64,000 nt of DNA. Source: CALBPI01 sp039821605. GTDB lineage: Bacteria; Pseudomonadota; Gammaproteobacteria; Steroidobacterales; Woeseiaceae. The stretch spans positions 372,001-436,000 of the forward strand of contig JBCBNV010000001.1 in NCBI GenBank assembly GCA_039821605.1, read 5' to 3'. The translations under genes and the position numbers were made by a program. Position 1 is the stretch's first letter; the number at the start of each line of letters is the position of its first letter. Below the pieces are notes generated by a model. That model made no database searches and had not been told where the DNA came from. It saw only the letters and a list, made by a program, of their open reading frames with translations. Below are positions 33,480 to 41,643 of the stretch, one piece after another.

Positions 33480-36334
33480 AAGGCGTCGCGGTACTCATGA
33501 TCTCGGGCTGGCTCTGGCCCTTCGGCGGCGGACCCGACAGGGACGAGACCATCAAGGCGCTCGACCGTGAGGCCGTGGAGATTTCCGAAGAGCAGGCCAT
33601 CGATAACTCGAGTGAGCTCGCGCGTCAAAACTACCGCATGTTCCTGGAGCTCGTGGGCGACGACCCGAACCTTGGGCCCGAAGCCATGCGCAGGCTGGCC
33701 GACCTCGAACTCGAGGCGACCGAAGCCGCCGAGCTCGGCGAAAACATGCAGGCCGTGATGCTGTCGTCGAACTACGGCGGCGCCGTCGAGCTCTATGAGA
33801 ACTTGCTGGCGCGCTACCCCGACTACGGGCGCAATGACCTCGTGCTCTACCAACTCGCGCGGGCGCACGAGTCGAGCGGCAATATCGAGGCCGCGCTCGA
33901 GACGCTGGACCGGCTCGTGTCGACGAATCCGGACACCGTGCACTTCGAGGAAGCGCAGTTTCGTCGCGGCGAGATGCTGTTTGTGCGCCGCGACTACGAC
34001 GGCGCCAAGGTCGCCTACAGCACGCTCGTTCGCGACTTCCCCGAAGGCAACTTCTACCTTCAGTCGCTCTACAAGCTGGGCTGGTCGCAGTTCAAGCTCG
34101 CCGAGCACGAAGACAGCCTCGACCCGTTCTTCTCGCTGCTCGCACTGCGCCTGGAGGGCAGTGACGAGGACGGCACGCTGCGCTTCACGCCCAATGCACG
34201 CCGCGCCGACCGCGAACTCGTCGAAGACACGCTGCGCGTCCTGTCCATCTCGTTTTCGTACATGGAAGGGCCCGAGAGCATCGACGACTTTTTCGACAGC
34301 GTGGGTACGCCCGAATACGCCTACCTGATTTACGCGAATTTGGGCTCGCTGTACGTCGACAAGGAACGCTACGAAGACGCCGCGGGCGCCTTCCTGGCCT
34401 TCGTCGAGCGCGAGCCGCTGCACCCGCGCTCGCCGCTGCTCGAGATGGCCGTCATCGAATCCTGGAAGCAGGCCGGGTTCCCGACCCGCGTGCTGGACGC
34501 CAAGCAGGCCTTCGTAGAGCGCTATGGCATGGATACCGCGTTCTGGCAGCAGAATGACGCGGCCGAGCTGCCCAATGTCGTGGCGGCGCTCAAAACCAAC
34601 CTCACGGACCTCGCGCAGTTCTACCACGCGCGCGCGCAAAACCCCGAGCCGATCGTGGCGCAGGTCGAGGAAGCCGAAAAGCAGACGCGCATCGCGCGCC
34701 AGGTTCGCGACGACTACCGCGCGGCCGCACGCTGGTACCGCAAGTACCTGGCCTTCTTCCCGGGTGAGCCCGATTCTGCGGGCACCAACTTCCTGCTCGC
34801 CGAGATCCTGTTCGAAAGCGAGGCCTTTGGCGAGGCCACCGACGAATACGAGCGCACAGCCTATGATTACGGCCTGCATGCGCAGGATGCCGAGGCCGGC
34901 TACGCCGCCTTGCTCGCCTACGCCGCGCAAGAAGAGACCTTGCCCGCCGAGGCGCGTGCCGATTGGCATGAACGCAGCCTGACGAGTTCGCTGCGATTCG
35001 CTGACACCTTCCCAGATCACCCCGAAGTCGCTGCTGTCATGACGGCCACGGCCGAGGACCTGTTTGGGCAGTCTCGCTTCGAGGAGGCCATCACCGTCGC
35101 CGGACGCGTGACGGCACTGCCCGCGGTGGCCGACCCCGAGCTCGAGCGCTCGGCCTGGACGGTTGTCGCACATTCGCAGTTCGACCTGGGCCGCTTCGGT
35201 AAGGCCGAGCAGTCCTACTACCAGTTGCAGGCGCGCACACCCGTCGAAGACCTCGAGACAGGTCGCGAGATTGGCGAACGCATCGCCTCGTCAATCTACA
35301 AACAGGCGGAAATCTCCCGCGACGTCGGTGATCTCGAAGCGGCCGTCGGCCACTTCCTGCGGATTGCCACCGTCGTGCCCGAGTCGCCCATCGTGGAGAC
35401 GGCCGAGTACGACGCCGCCGCGGCGCTCATTTCGATGGGGCAGTGGGCCCGTGCCACGCCAGTCCTCGAGGCGTTCCGGTCCCGTTACCCCGAGAGCGAG
35501 TTCGCCGACGATGTCTCGCGCAGCCTGGCTGCGGGTTACCTCGAAACGGGCGACAGCCTCGCGGCCGCGTCGGAGTTCGAACGCATTTCGGATGACCTTG
35601 CCATGTCTCCGGCCGAGCGCGAAGAGGCGCTCTGGCAGGCGGCGGGTCTCTACAAGGACACGGGCATGATCGCTGAGGAGCGCGGTGCGCTCGAACGCAT
35701 CATCACGCGTTACCCCGCGCCGTTCGATCCGGCGCTCGAGGCGCGTTTCCGTCTCTCGGAGATTGCCTCCCAAACGGGTGACGCGGCAGCGCGCCGGCAG
35801 TGGCTAGAAGACATTGTGACGGTGGATGGAAATGCAGGCGCCGCGCGCACCGACCGCAGCCGCTACCTCGCGGCCACGGCGACGCTGGAGCTGACCGAGC
35901 CGTTGCGTCAGTCGTTCGCGCAGATGCGGATTACAGCGCCGCTCAAGGAAAGCCTGGGCCGGAAGCGGGCACTCATGGAGCAGGTGCTTGCCGAATACGG
36001 CCGCGCGGCAGACTACGGCGTGTCGGAAGTGACCACGGCATCGACCTACCGCATCGCCGAACTCTACCAGGTGTTCAGTGCCGACCTCATGAACAGTGAG
36101 CGCCCGGCCGACCTCGATGAACTTGCTCTTGAGCAGTACGACATCCTGCTTGAAGAACAGGCCTTCCCGTTTGAAGAACAGGCCATCGATATCTACGCGG
36201 CCAACGCAGCGCGTGCGGCCGAGGGCATCTACGACGAGTGGGTGCAGAAGAGTTTCGATGCGCTGGCAGATCTCATGCCGGCGCGATACGCAAAGGCGGA
36301 ACGCAGTGATCCCTTCCTCGCATTACTCGAATAA
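33476..36334 (+). CDS. Very large TPR protein (second of three)
   Basis: 952 residues, almost wholly TPR-like helical repeats (for example VELYENLLARYPDYGRND, LYKLGWSQFKLAEHEDS, EAALETLDRLV). The N-terminus has a short hydrophobic stretch (VAVLMISGWLWPF), a poor but possible signal or anchor. The ATGA overlap with the previous gene implies coupled translation. It resembles, in length and repeat content, the large TPR proteins that accompany AglR/ExbB-type motors in myxobacteria; that is inference from context. Confidence 0.8.
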   Translation: MKGVAVLMISGWLWPFGGGPDRDETIKALDREAVEISEEQAIDNSSELARQNYRMFLELVGDDPNLGPEAMRRLADLELEATEAAELGENMQAVMLSSNYGGAVELYENLLARYPDYGRNDLVLYQLARAHESSGNIEAALETLDRLVSTNPDTVHFEEAQFRRGEMLFVRRDYDGAKVAYSTLVRDFPEGNFYLQSLYKLGWSQFKLAEHEDSLDPFFSLLALRLEGSDEDGTLRFTPNARRADRELVEDTLRVLSISFSYMEGPESIDDFFDSVGTPEYAYLIYANLGSLYVDKERYEDAAGAFLAFVEREPLHPRSPLLEMAVIESWKQAGFPTRVLDAKQAFVERYGMDTAFWQQNDAAELPNVVAALKTNLTDLAQFYHARAQNPEPIVAQVEEAEKQTRIARQVRDDYRAAARWYRKYLAFFPGEPDSAGTNFLLAEILFESEAFGEATDEYERTAYDYGLHAQDAEAGYAALLAYAAQEETLPAEARADWHERSLTSSLRFADTFPDHPEVAAVMTATAEDLFGQSRFEEAITVAGRVTALPAVADPELERSAWTVVAHSQFDLGRFGKAEQSYYQLQARTPVEDLETGREIGERIASSIYKQAEISRDVGDLEAAVGHFLRIATVVPESPIVETAEYDAAAALISMGQWARATPVLEAFRSRYPESEFADDVSRSLAAGYLETGDSLAAASEFERISDDLAMSPAEREEALWQAAGLYKDTGMIAEERGALERIITRYPAPFDPALEARFRLSEIASQTGDAAARRQWLEDIVTVDGNAGAARTDRSRYLAATATLELTEPLRQSFAQMRITAPLKESLGRKRALMEQVLAEYGRAADYGVSEVTTASTYRIAELYQVFSADLMNSERPADLDELALEQYDILLEEQAFPFEEQAIDIYAANAARAAEGIYDEWVQKSFDALADLMPARYAKAERSDPFLALLE

Positions 36335-36968
36335 GAACAAGCGACGCGCGTTGTGGCCCGTACTTGGGCTCGTGCTACTCGTCACAGGCTGTGCCACGTC
36401 GGGCGGCGACCCTGCGGCACCCGCACGCGGTGCGGCGTCCGCCAAGACGACGGCCACGGCCGAGATTCCCGATGCCGTCGCCAAGCGCTACGCGGATGCG
36501 CAGACGCTCATGTCCGTCGAAGACTACGCGGGCGCCATTTCGGTGCTCGAACCCGTGGTCGAGTCGGGCCCGCAGTACCCGGGTGCCGCAACGACGCTGG
36601 CCATCGCTTACCGCAATCTCGACCGCCACGAAGACGCCCTGGCATTGCTCCAGACCACGCTCGCCGTTCATGACGCGTATGCGCCCGGATGGAACGAAGT
36701 CGGCATTTTGCACAGAGAGTCGGGTCGGTTCGGGGAAGCAGAGGCCGCATATATGAAGGCCGTCACAGTAAAGCCCGACTACGCGTTGGCACACTTTAAC
36801 TTCGGAATCCTGCTCGACCTCTATCTGGGACGTCATGAGCAGGCGCTGGAGCATTATCAGCGTTACCAGGAGCTCGTACCCGACGAGGACAAGCAGGTGT
36901 CGCGGTGGATCGCTGACATCAGCCGCCGGATCGAGCGCAATACGCGCGCGGCGCGGGTCGCACAGTAG
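36306..36968 (+). CDS. TPR lipoprotein (third TPR protein)
   Basis: 220 residues from GTG 36306, which overlaps the previous gene by 29 nt; the frame has no better start apart from a TTG at 36351. The hydrophobic segment WPVLGLVLLVTGCATS ends in a lipobox, so it should be an outer- or inner-membrane lipoprotein. Three TPR units follow (AQTLMSVEDYAGAISVLEPV, DRHEDALALLQTTLAVHD, GRFGEAEAAYMKAVTVKPDY). Confidence 0.82.
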   Translation: MIPSSHYSNKNKRRALWPVLGLVLLVTGCATSGGDPAAPARGAASAKTTATAEIPDAVAKRYADAQTLMSVEDYAGAISVLEPVVESGPQYPGAATTLAIAYRNLDRHEDALALLQTTLAVHDAYAPGWNEVGILHRESGRFGEAEAAYMKAVTVKPDYALAHFNFGILLDLYLGRHEQALEHYQRYQELVPDEDKQVSRWIADISRRIERNTRAARVAQ

Positions 36969-36980
36969 GCAGGGCAGACC

Positions 36981-37421
36981 ATGGCACGACGCACAACCTG
37001 GCTCTCGTTTACGTTTGTCGCGTTGATCGCGGCAGGCGCCAACGCGCAGGACGCCGACGACATCGGTCCCGCAGTGGACACGAGCGCGCCTGTTGCCGAG
37101 GACATCGGCCCTGCCGTGGATACGAGCGCGGCCGAGGTGGACGACGTGTCGCCGGCCGTGAATACGAGCACGGCACAGCCCGCCCGTTCGCGTGAGGCCA
37201 TCGACTCATTGTCGCTGGACACCTCTCAAATCGTCGGCAACCAGGAGTTGCCGCAGGTGTTGTACATCGTGCCCTGGAAGTCGTCGGATCTCGGCGATCT
37301 CGTGGGACGACCGGTCAACACGCTGCTCGACGAAGTGCTGGCACCCGCGGATCGCGAGGTGTTCAAGCGCCAGGTCGGCTACTACGAAGATTTGCACGGC
37401 AGCGACGGGGATGACACCTGA
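36981..37421 (+). CDS. Exported protein with a triplicated DDIGPAVDTSA motif
   Basis: 146 residues. Signal peptide ends GANAQDAD. Residues about 24-66 contain three 14-residue repeats of the form DDIGPAVDTSA, acidic and likely disordered. The C-terminal half (LPQVLYIVPWKSSDLGDLVG onward) looks folded. No domain is recognised. It sits between the TPR lipoprotein and the ExbB-like gene in the same operon, so it may be a flexible linker of the complex. Confidence 0.7.
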   Translation: MARRTTWLSFTFVALIAAGANAQDADDIGPAVDTSAPVAEDIGPAVDTSAAEVDDVSPAVNTSTAQPARSREAIDSLSLDTSQIVGNQELPQVLYIVPWKSSDLGDLVGRPVNTLLDEVLAPADREVFKRQVGYYEDLHGSDGDDT

Positions 37422-37485
37422 CCGCTGCCGTTCGATAGCGCCCGCCGCTTGAGCGGGTAATGACAGTCAATCAGAGGAAACGACA

Positions 37486-38133
37486 ATGTCTGCAGTAATT
37501 GAATTCTTTCAACTGGGCGGGAAATTCATGTACCCGATCCTGTTTGTCTTCGGGCTTGGGATGGCCATTGCCATCGAACGCTACGTCTACCTGACGATGA
37601 CGGGCGCGAGCAACCGCGCCATGTGGAAAAAGATCGTGCCGTACCTCAAGGCCGGCAACTTCCAGCAGGCCGTGAGCGTCACGAGCAAGTCAAAGTCGGC
37701 CATCGGCAAGATCATGACCTACGGCCTCTACCGTGTCGGGTCGGCGCGTCGTCGCGACGACATCGAAAAGGCCATGGAAGAGAGCCTCATGGAAGTGCTG
37801 CCCAAGCTTGAGAAGCGCACGCACTACCTGGCCACGTTCGCCAACATCGCCACGCTGCTGGGCCTGCTCGGTACGATTATCGGCCTGATCCAGGCGTTCA
37901 CGGCGGTTGCCAACGCCAACCCGGCCGAGAAAGCCGACATGCTGTCGGGCAGTATCTCGATCGCGATGAACACGACGGCGTTTGGCCTCATGGTCGCCAT
38001 TCCGCTGTTGCTCGTACACACCGTCATCCAGACCAAGACGAACCAGATCGTCGACAGCCTGGAAATGGCATCGGTGAAATTCCTGAACGCCGTCACCGAG
38101 CGTCAGGGTGATCCGAAAGGGGTCGCCGCGTGA
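37486..38133 (+). CDS. MotA/TolQ/ExbB-family proton channel protein
   Basis: 215 residues with three transmembrane helices: about 13-32, 114-140 and 157-182. The family pairs with ExbD/TolR to turn proton flow into work on envelope proteins. The family signature GLLGTIIGLIQAF is present at about 125-137. AGAGGAAA precedes the ATG. It is followed without gap by two ExbD-type genes and a TonB-like gene; the set matches an energy-transducing motor. Confidence 0.92.
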   Translation: MSAVIEFFQLGGKFMYPILFVFGLGMAIAIERYVYLTMTGASNRAMWKKIVPYLKAGNFQQAVSVTSKSKSAIGKIMTYGLYRVGSARRRDDIEKAMEESLMEVLPKLEKRTHYLATFANIATLLGLLGTIIGLIQAFTAVANANPAEKADMLSGSISIAMNTTAFGLMVAIPLLLVHTVIQTKTNQIVDSLEMASVKFLNAVTERQGDPKGVAA

Positions 38134-38636
38134 CATATCGCCGCCGGGGCGGCCGTCGCAGTCTTGAAGCGACGGAGCTCAACATCACGGCATTCATGAA
38201 TCTCATGGTGATTCTGGTGCCGTTCCTGCTCATCACGGCCGTGTTCTCGCGGCTGGCGATTCTCGAGCTGAATCTTCCGGGTGCTTCCTCTGAGCCCGCG
38301 GAGAATCCTGCCGAGACGATGCAGCTGGAGATCACGGTGCGCGCTGCGCGCATCGAGGTTGGCGACCGCAACGGCGGCCTGCTTTCGCGTATCGACAACG
38401 TCGATGGCGAATACGATCTCGACCGTCTCGCGGAGAAGCTGCGTGAGGTCAAGAAGATCAACCCCGATAAGCTCGACTGCACGTTGCTGCTCGAGTCCGA
38501 CATCTCCTACGAGACGCTGGTCCAGGTCATGGACAAGGTGCGCATCTACGAGGAGCTCAAGGACGGTGAGCTGAACAAGATCGAGCTGTTCCCCGAAATC
38601 TCTATCGGCGACGCGACTGTCGCGGAAGGAGCCTGA
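38130..38636 (+). CDS. ExbD/TolR-family protein with Asn in place of the proton-carrying Asp
   Basis: 168 residues, starting at a GTG that overlaps the ExbB-like stop. The single membrane helix begins ELNITAFMNLMVILVPFLL. In ExbD the same place reads INVTPFID, and that Asp is essential for proton use; here it is Asn24. The periplasmic part is a normal ExbD-like domain. It may be a structural partner, with the next protein supplying the charge. Confidence 0.88.
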   Translation: MTYRRRGGRRSLEATELNITAFMNLMVILVPFLLITAVFSRLAILELNLPGASSEPAENPAETMQLEITVRAARIEVGDRNGGLLSRIDNVDGEYDLDRLAEKLREVKKINPDKLDCTLLLESDISYETLVQVMDKVRIYEELKDGELNKIELFPEISIGDATVAEGA

Positions 38637-38638
38637 CG

Positions 38639-39175
38639 ATGAGTCATTCATCGCGCGCGATGCGGATGGACCGGCGCCACAAGCGTGGCAAGAGCCCGGG
38701 CCTGAATCTCGTCTCGCTCATGGACATTTTCACGATCCTCGTGTTCTTCCTGCTCGTGAACTCGTCGGACGTGGAAACGCTGCCCAATGCCGATGAGCTC
38801 AAGCTGCCCGAGTCGGTGGCCGAGCAGAAATCGCGTGAGACGGTCATCGTGATGGTCACGGACACCGCGATTCTCGTGCAAGGTGATGTGGTCGCGTCGG
38901 TCGATGACGTCATGAATATGCAGGGCAACGTCATCAGGGGCCTCAAGCAGGCGCTCGTGGCGCAGAACGATCGCGTGCTCCGCAAGGCGGCCAACCAGGA
39001 CATCGCCCAGCGCGAGGTCACCATCATGGGCGACAAGGAGATTTCCTATCGCCTGCTCAAGAAGGTCATGGCCACGTGCACCGATGCCGATTACGGTCGC
39101 ATCTCGCTCGCCGTGATGCAGAAGAGTTCCGACAAGCTGGCGTCGACGACGGCCGGCGCGGGCATCGGGGGCTGA
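38639..39175 (+). CDS. ExbD/TolR-family protein (second copy, with conserved Asp)
   Basis: 178 residues. The membrane helix GLNLVSLMDIFTILVFFLL has the conserved Asp29. A basic cytoplasmic tail (RRHKRGK) precedes it and a periplasmic domain of about 125 residues follows. The start is 2 nt after the previous stop. Two unlike ExbD proteins in a row also occur in the Agl motor of myxobacteria (AglQ and AglS). Confidence 0.9.
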   Translation: MSHSSRAMRMDRRHKRGKSPGLNLVSLMDIFTILVFFLLVNSSDVETLPNADELKLPESVAEQKSRETVIVMVTDTAILVQGDVVASVDDVMNMQGNVIRGLKQALVAQNDRVLRKAANQDIAQREVTIMGDKEISYRLLKKVMATCTDADYGRISLAVMQKSSDKLASTTAGAGIGG

Positions 39176-39178
39176 TCC

Positions 39179-40165
39179 ATGGCGACCGCAATGCCCACCT
39201 CGTTCCAGGCCTACTACCGCGACTACCAGTTGCCGTGGACGCTGTCCGACGAACAGGAACAGAAGTTCCGCAAGATCCTGGCGATTACGCTGGCGATCAT
39301 GTTCGCGCTCAGCATTATCTGGCCGTTCCTGCCGACGCCTGATGCCGACCCCTACGCGGAAGTCGAAATCGAGCCACGCTTTGCGCAGCTTATCGTCGAG
39401 AAACAGGAGCCGCCCCCGCCGCCGCCGCGCGTCGAGGAGCCGGAGCCCGAGCCGATAGAAGAAGCACCGCCTGAGCAGGTGGTGCAGGAGCCCGAGCCCG
39501 TACCCGAGCCTGTGGTCGAGCCCGAGCCCGTCGAGCCACCACCCGTGGACCAGGCCCGCGAGCGGGCGTCTGTTGCCGGTCTGCTGCCATTCGCCGACGA
39601 TCTCGCAGCGCTGCGTGATAACGATATCGTTGATCAGGTGGCCTCGAGCCAGCCGCTCACGGGCGCTGTGGGTGCAGCCGAACGTAACGAGCGTTCGCTG
39701 ATTACCTCAAACGTCGGTGCCTCCAGTGGCGGCATCAACACGGCCCAGCTGTCGCGCAACACAGGCGGCACGGGGCTGTCCGGTCGTGCGACGACGCAGG
39801 TGGAGACGCCAGTCGCCGCGATCGGTGATGGCAACGCGCGCAACAACGTGCAGCGCAACGGCGACAGCAACCGCGGGTCACGCTCGCGTGAAGAGATCGA
39901 GATGGTCTTCGATCGCAACAAGGGTGCGATCTACGCGCTTTACAACCGTGCACTCCGGCAGGACCCGACGCTCGAAGGCAAGCTCGTACTGCGCCTGACC
40001 ATCTCGCCTGAAGGCGTGGTCACGATGTGCGAGATCGCGTCCAGTGAACTCGGCGACCCCGAACTGGAACGCAAGCTTGTGCAGCGCGTCAGGCTGTTCC
40101 GCTTCGAGCCCAGGGACGTCGAGGCGATCACGACCACCAAGCCGATCGACTTCTTCCCGGCTTGA
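39179..40165 (+). CDS. TonB-like energy transducer with AgmX/PglI-type C-terminal domain
   Basis: 328 residues. One membrane helix (about 39-57) after a cytoplasmic N-terminus, then a Pro/Glu-rich rod (residues about 77-122) able to span the periplasm. The last 90 residues (EIEMVFDRNKGAIYALYNRAL, GKLVLRLTISPEGVV) match the AgmX/PglI C-terminal pattern of gliding and spore-coat machines rather than classical TonB. It closes the operon; a repeat unit starts 1 bp after its stop. Confidence 0.85.
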   Translation: MATAMPTSFQAYYRDYQLPWTLSDEQEQKFRKILAITLAIMFALSIIWPFLPTPDADPYAEVEIEPRFAQLIVEKQEPPPPPPRVEEPEPEPIEEAPPEQVVQEPEPVPEPVVEPEPVEPPPVDQARERASVAGLLPFADDLAALRDNDIVDQVASSQPLTGAVGAAERNERSLITSNVGASSGGINTAQLSRNTGGTGLSGRATTQVETPVAAIGDGNARNNVQRNGDSNRGSRSREEIEMVFDRNKGAIYALYNRALRQDPTLEGKLVLRLTISPEGVVTMCEIASSELGDPELERKLVQRVRLFRFEPRDVEAITTTKPIDFFPA

Positions 40166-40166
40166 T

Positions 40167-40305
40167 GAGATTGCCGCGCGGCCTGCGGCCGCTCGCAATG
40201 ACGGGGTAGGGCGTCGCCGCTCGCAATGACGGGGAGGCGCGTCCAGCAAACTCGCTGACGACAACTACCGTCATTGCGAGCCAGCGAAGCTGGCGCGGCA
40301 ATCTC
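40167..40305. repeat. Repeat locus B: two complete CGTCATTGCGAG palindromic units and one fragment
   Basis: Complete units lie at 40167-40203 (reverse) and 40269-40305 (forward), with a partial CTCGCAATGACGGGG copy near 40219-40235. Each unit is CGTCATTGCGAG, a 5-bp stem with loop GAA or GCA, then CGCGGCAATCTC. Stems are CGGCC/GGCCG and CCAGC/GCTGG. The two face each other, so the whole locus can also fold back. It lies between the TonB-like gene and the GIY-YIG gene and may end transcription of the former. Confidence 0.85.
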
Positions 40306-40372
40306 TCGAATCCAACGTAACGCCGGATCAACGCGACATTCACCGGTCGCAGCCGGCATGTGAACACAGTCA

Positions 40373-40398
40373 TGGTGTACCTCAAAGGAGGTACACCA
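40373..40398 (+). promoter_or_regulatory. Perfect 10-bp hairpin enclosing the GIY-YIG gene's ribosome-binding site
   Basis: TGGTGTACCT (40373-40382) and AGGTACACCA (40389-40398) pair exactly around CAAAGG. The strong Shine-Dalgarno AAAGGAGG (40384-40391) is split between loop and right arm, and the ATG follows 2 nt after the stem. Translation should be low unless the hairpin is opened or bound. Confidence 0.7.
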
Positions 40399-40400
40399 AT

Positions 40401-40694
40401 ATGGTCCGACTCCCTGCGGTCTACATCATGACCAACAAGACTCGAGGCACGCTCTACACAGGCGTTACCTCGAATCTCCCTGGTCGCGTTTGGCAACACA
40501 AACACCGCATCACGCGCGGCTTCACCGCACGCTACAACCTGCACTTACTCGTCTACTTCGAAACCGCGGACACCATGCGCGCGGCCATCGAACGCGAGAA
40601 GCAAATCAAGTCCGGCTCCCGCCGCCGCAAGATCCGCCTCATCGAAAACATGAATCCCGACTGGCGCGACCTCTACGGCTTCGTCAGCGACTAG
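40401..40694 (+). CDS. Small GIY-YIG (URI-type) nuclease
   Basis: 97 residues, one catalytic domain only. GIY-YIG parts are VYI (7-9) and YTG (19-21) with Tyr8 and Tyr19, Arg29 in GRVWQHK, and Glu66 in REKQIK. Single-domain proteins of this group are widespread but poorly understood; DNA cleavage is expected from the fold. It stands 95 bp after repeat locus B and about 720 bp before locus C. Its stop codon abuts that of the convergent transferase gene. The ribosome-binding site is in a hairpin. Confidence 0.88.
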   Translation: MVRLPAVYIMTNKTRGTLYTGVTSNLPGRVWQHKHRITRGFTARYNLHLLVYFETADTMRAAIEREKQIKSGSRRRKIRLIENMNPDWRDLYGFVSD

Positions 40695-41408
40695 CTACCA
40701 GCGCCGGTACCACCGCGCCAGTCGCTCCGAACTGATGCCCGCGGCGTGCCCGAGGGCCAGCGCGCGGTTTACCAGCGTGCGGCGCAGCCAGCCCGTCTCG
40801 CGCCATTTTCGCGGGTCGACGCCGATCTCCAGTGGCAGCGCCGTGAACGCGCCTTCGGTCTTGGCGGCGCGCACCAGTCGGACTTCCTCGAACAATGGCG
40901 CGGGTTCGAAACCGCCCCAGCGTTCAAACGCCTCGCGCGTGAAGAACAGACCCTGGTCCCCGTAGGCGACGCCGCGCCGCGCGCGCCAGTTGATGAGGGC
41001 GGCCAGTCTTCGGGCACCCATGCCTTCGACGCCCTCAAAGCGGAATTGGAACCAGCCGCCGTCGTTGCCCGCGCCGATGTGGCCGCGAATCGCCGACGCG
41101 GAATCAGCGGGCGGCGTGGCGTCTGCGTGCAGAAACCAGAGCAACGTGCCCGAAGCTGACGCGGCGCCGGCGTTGAGTTGACGGCCGCGTCCGGCTTCGG
41201 ACCGAATGATCGTGGCGCGCCCGGCCACGGCCGTTTCGAGTTCCGACTGTTCGGTATTGGCGGCTGCAACCAGGCATTCGTCGATGCCCGGGTCGCGCGA
41301 GAGCAAGGTCAGCAGGCGCTGCAACGCCGCCGTGTCGCGGTAGACGGGGATGATGACGGAGAGGCGTTGTGCCTCGGTCGGGTCGCTTGGTTTGGTTGTT
41401 GCGGTCAC
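40695..41408 (-). CDS. Family 2 glycosyltransferase of the TIGR04283 type
   Basis: 237 residues if it starts at GTG 41408. An upstream ATG would add 22 residues encoded by repeat sequence, which I regard as not coding. GT-A fold features are SVIIPVYRD, RGRQLNAGA and the metal-binding FLHADATPP. The family is annotated with arsenosugar biosynthesis because it co-occurs with TIGR04282 proteins, as in this cluster. Real substrate is unknown. Confidence 0.82.
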   Translation of the reverse strand: MTATTKPSDPTEAQRLSVIIPVYRDTAALQRLLTLLSRDPGIDECLVAAANTEQSELETAVAGRATIIRSEAGRGRQLNAGAASASGTLLWFLHADATPPADSASAIRGHIGAGNDGGWFQFRFEGVEGMGARRLAALINWRARRGVAYGDQGLFFTREAFERWGGFEPAPLFEEVRLVRAAKTEGAFTALPLEIGVDPRKWRETGWLRRTLVNRALALGHAAGISSERLARWYRRW

Positions 41409-41414
41409 GGTTGG

Positions 41415-41610
41415 GAGATTGCCGCGGCGCTGCGCGCCTCGCAATGACGGGTTCTTTTGCCGCGCGCCTCGCAATGACGGGTTTTTTTGCCGCGCGCCTC
41501 GCTATGACGGGGTTTTTGCTGCGGGCTCGCAATGACGGGGTTTTTGCTGCGAGCTCGCAATGACGGGTTTTTTTACTGCGTGCCTCGCAATGACGGGGTT
41601 TGGCTGCTGG
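41415..41610. repeat. Repeat locus C: one palindromic unit followed by a six-copy tandem array
   Basis: A unit at 41415-41449 has a 4-bp stem GCGC/GCGC. Starting at its last part, the sequence CTCGCAATGACGGG-T(n)-GCCGCGNGC repeats at 41438, 41468, 41498, 41526, 41554 and 41584, with periods of 28-30 bp. T-runs of four to seven separate the copies. It lies upstream of the TIGR04283 gene and downstream of the flavoprotein gene. The pattern looks like slippage or repeated copying of one end of the palindromic unit. Several open frames across it merely translate the repeat. Confidence 0.88.
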
Positions 41611-41643
41611 CCCCGCCTGGGCGGGCTTGGGTCGCGCGGCGTG

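Noticed and set aside
30529..40165. Ordinary TonB-ExbBD iron-uptake operon
   Set aside because: There is no TonB-dependent receptor, the C-terminal domain is AgmX/PglI-like, and three large TPR proteins are part of the operon.
41409..41474. N-terminal extension of the TIGR04283 transferase through the repeat
   Set aside because: The extra residues translate the palindromic repeat; the conserved transferase fold begins after GTG 41408.
41438..41610. CRISPR array
   Set aside because: The repeats are head to tail with no unique spacers, and no cas gene is in the window.
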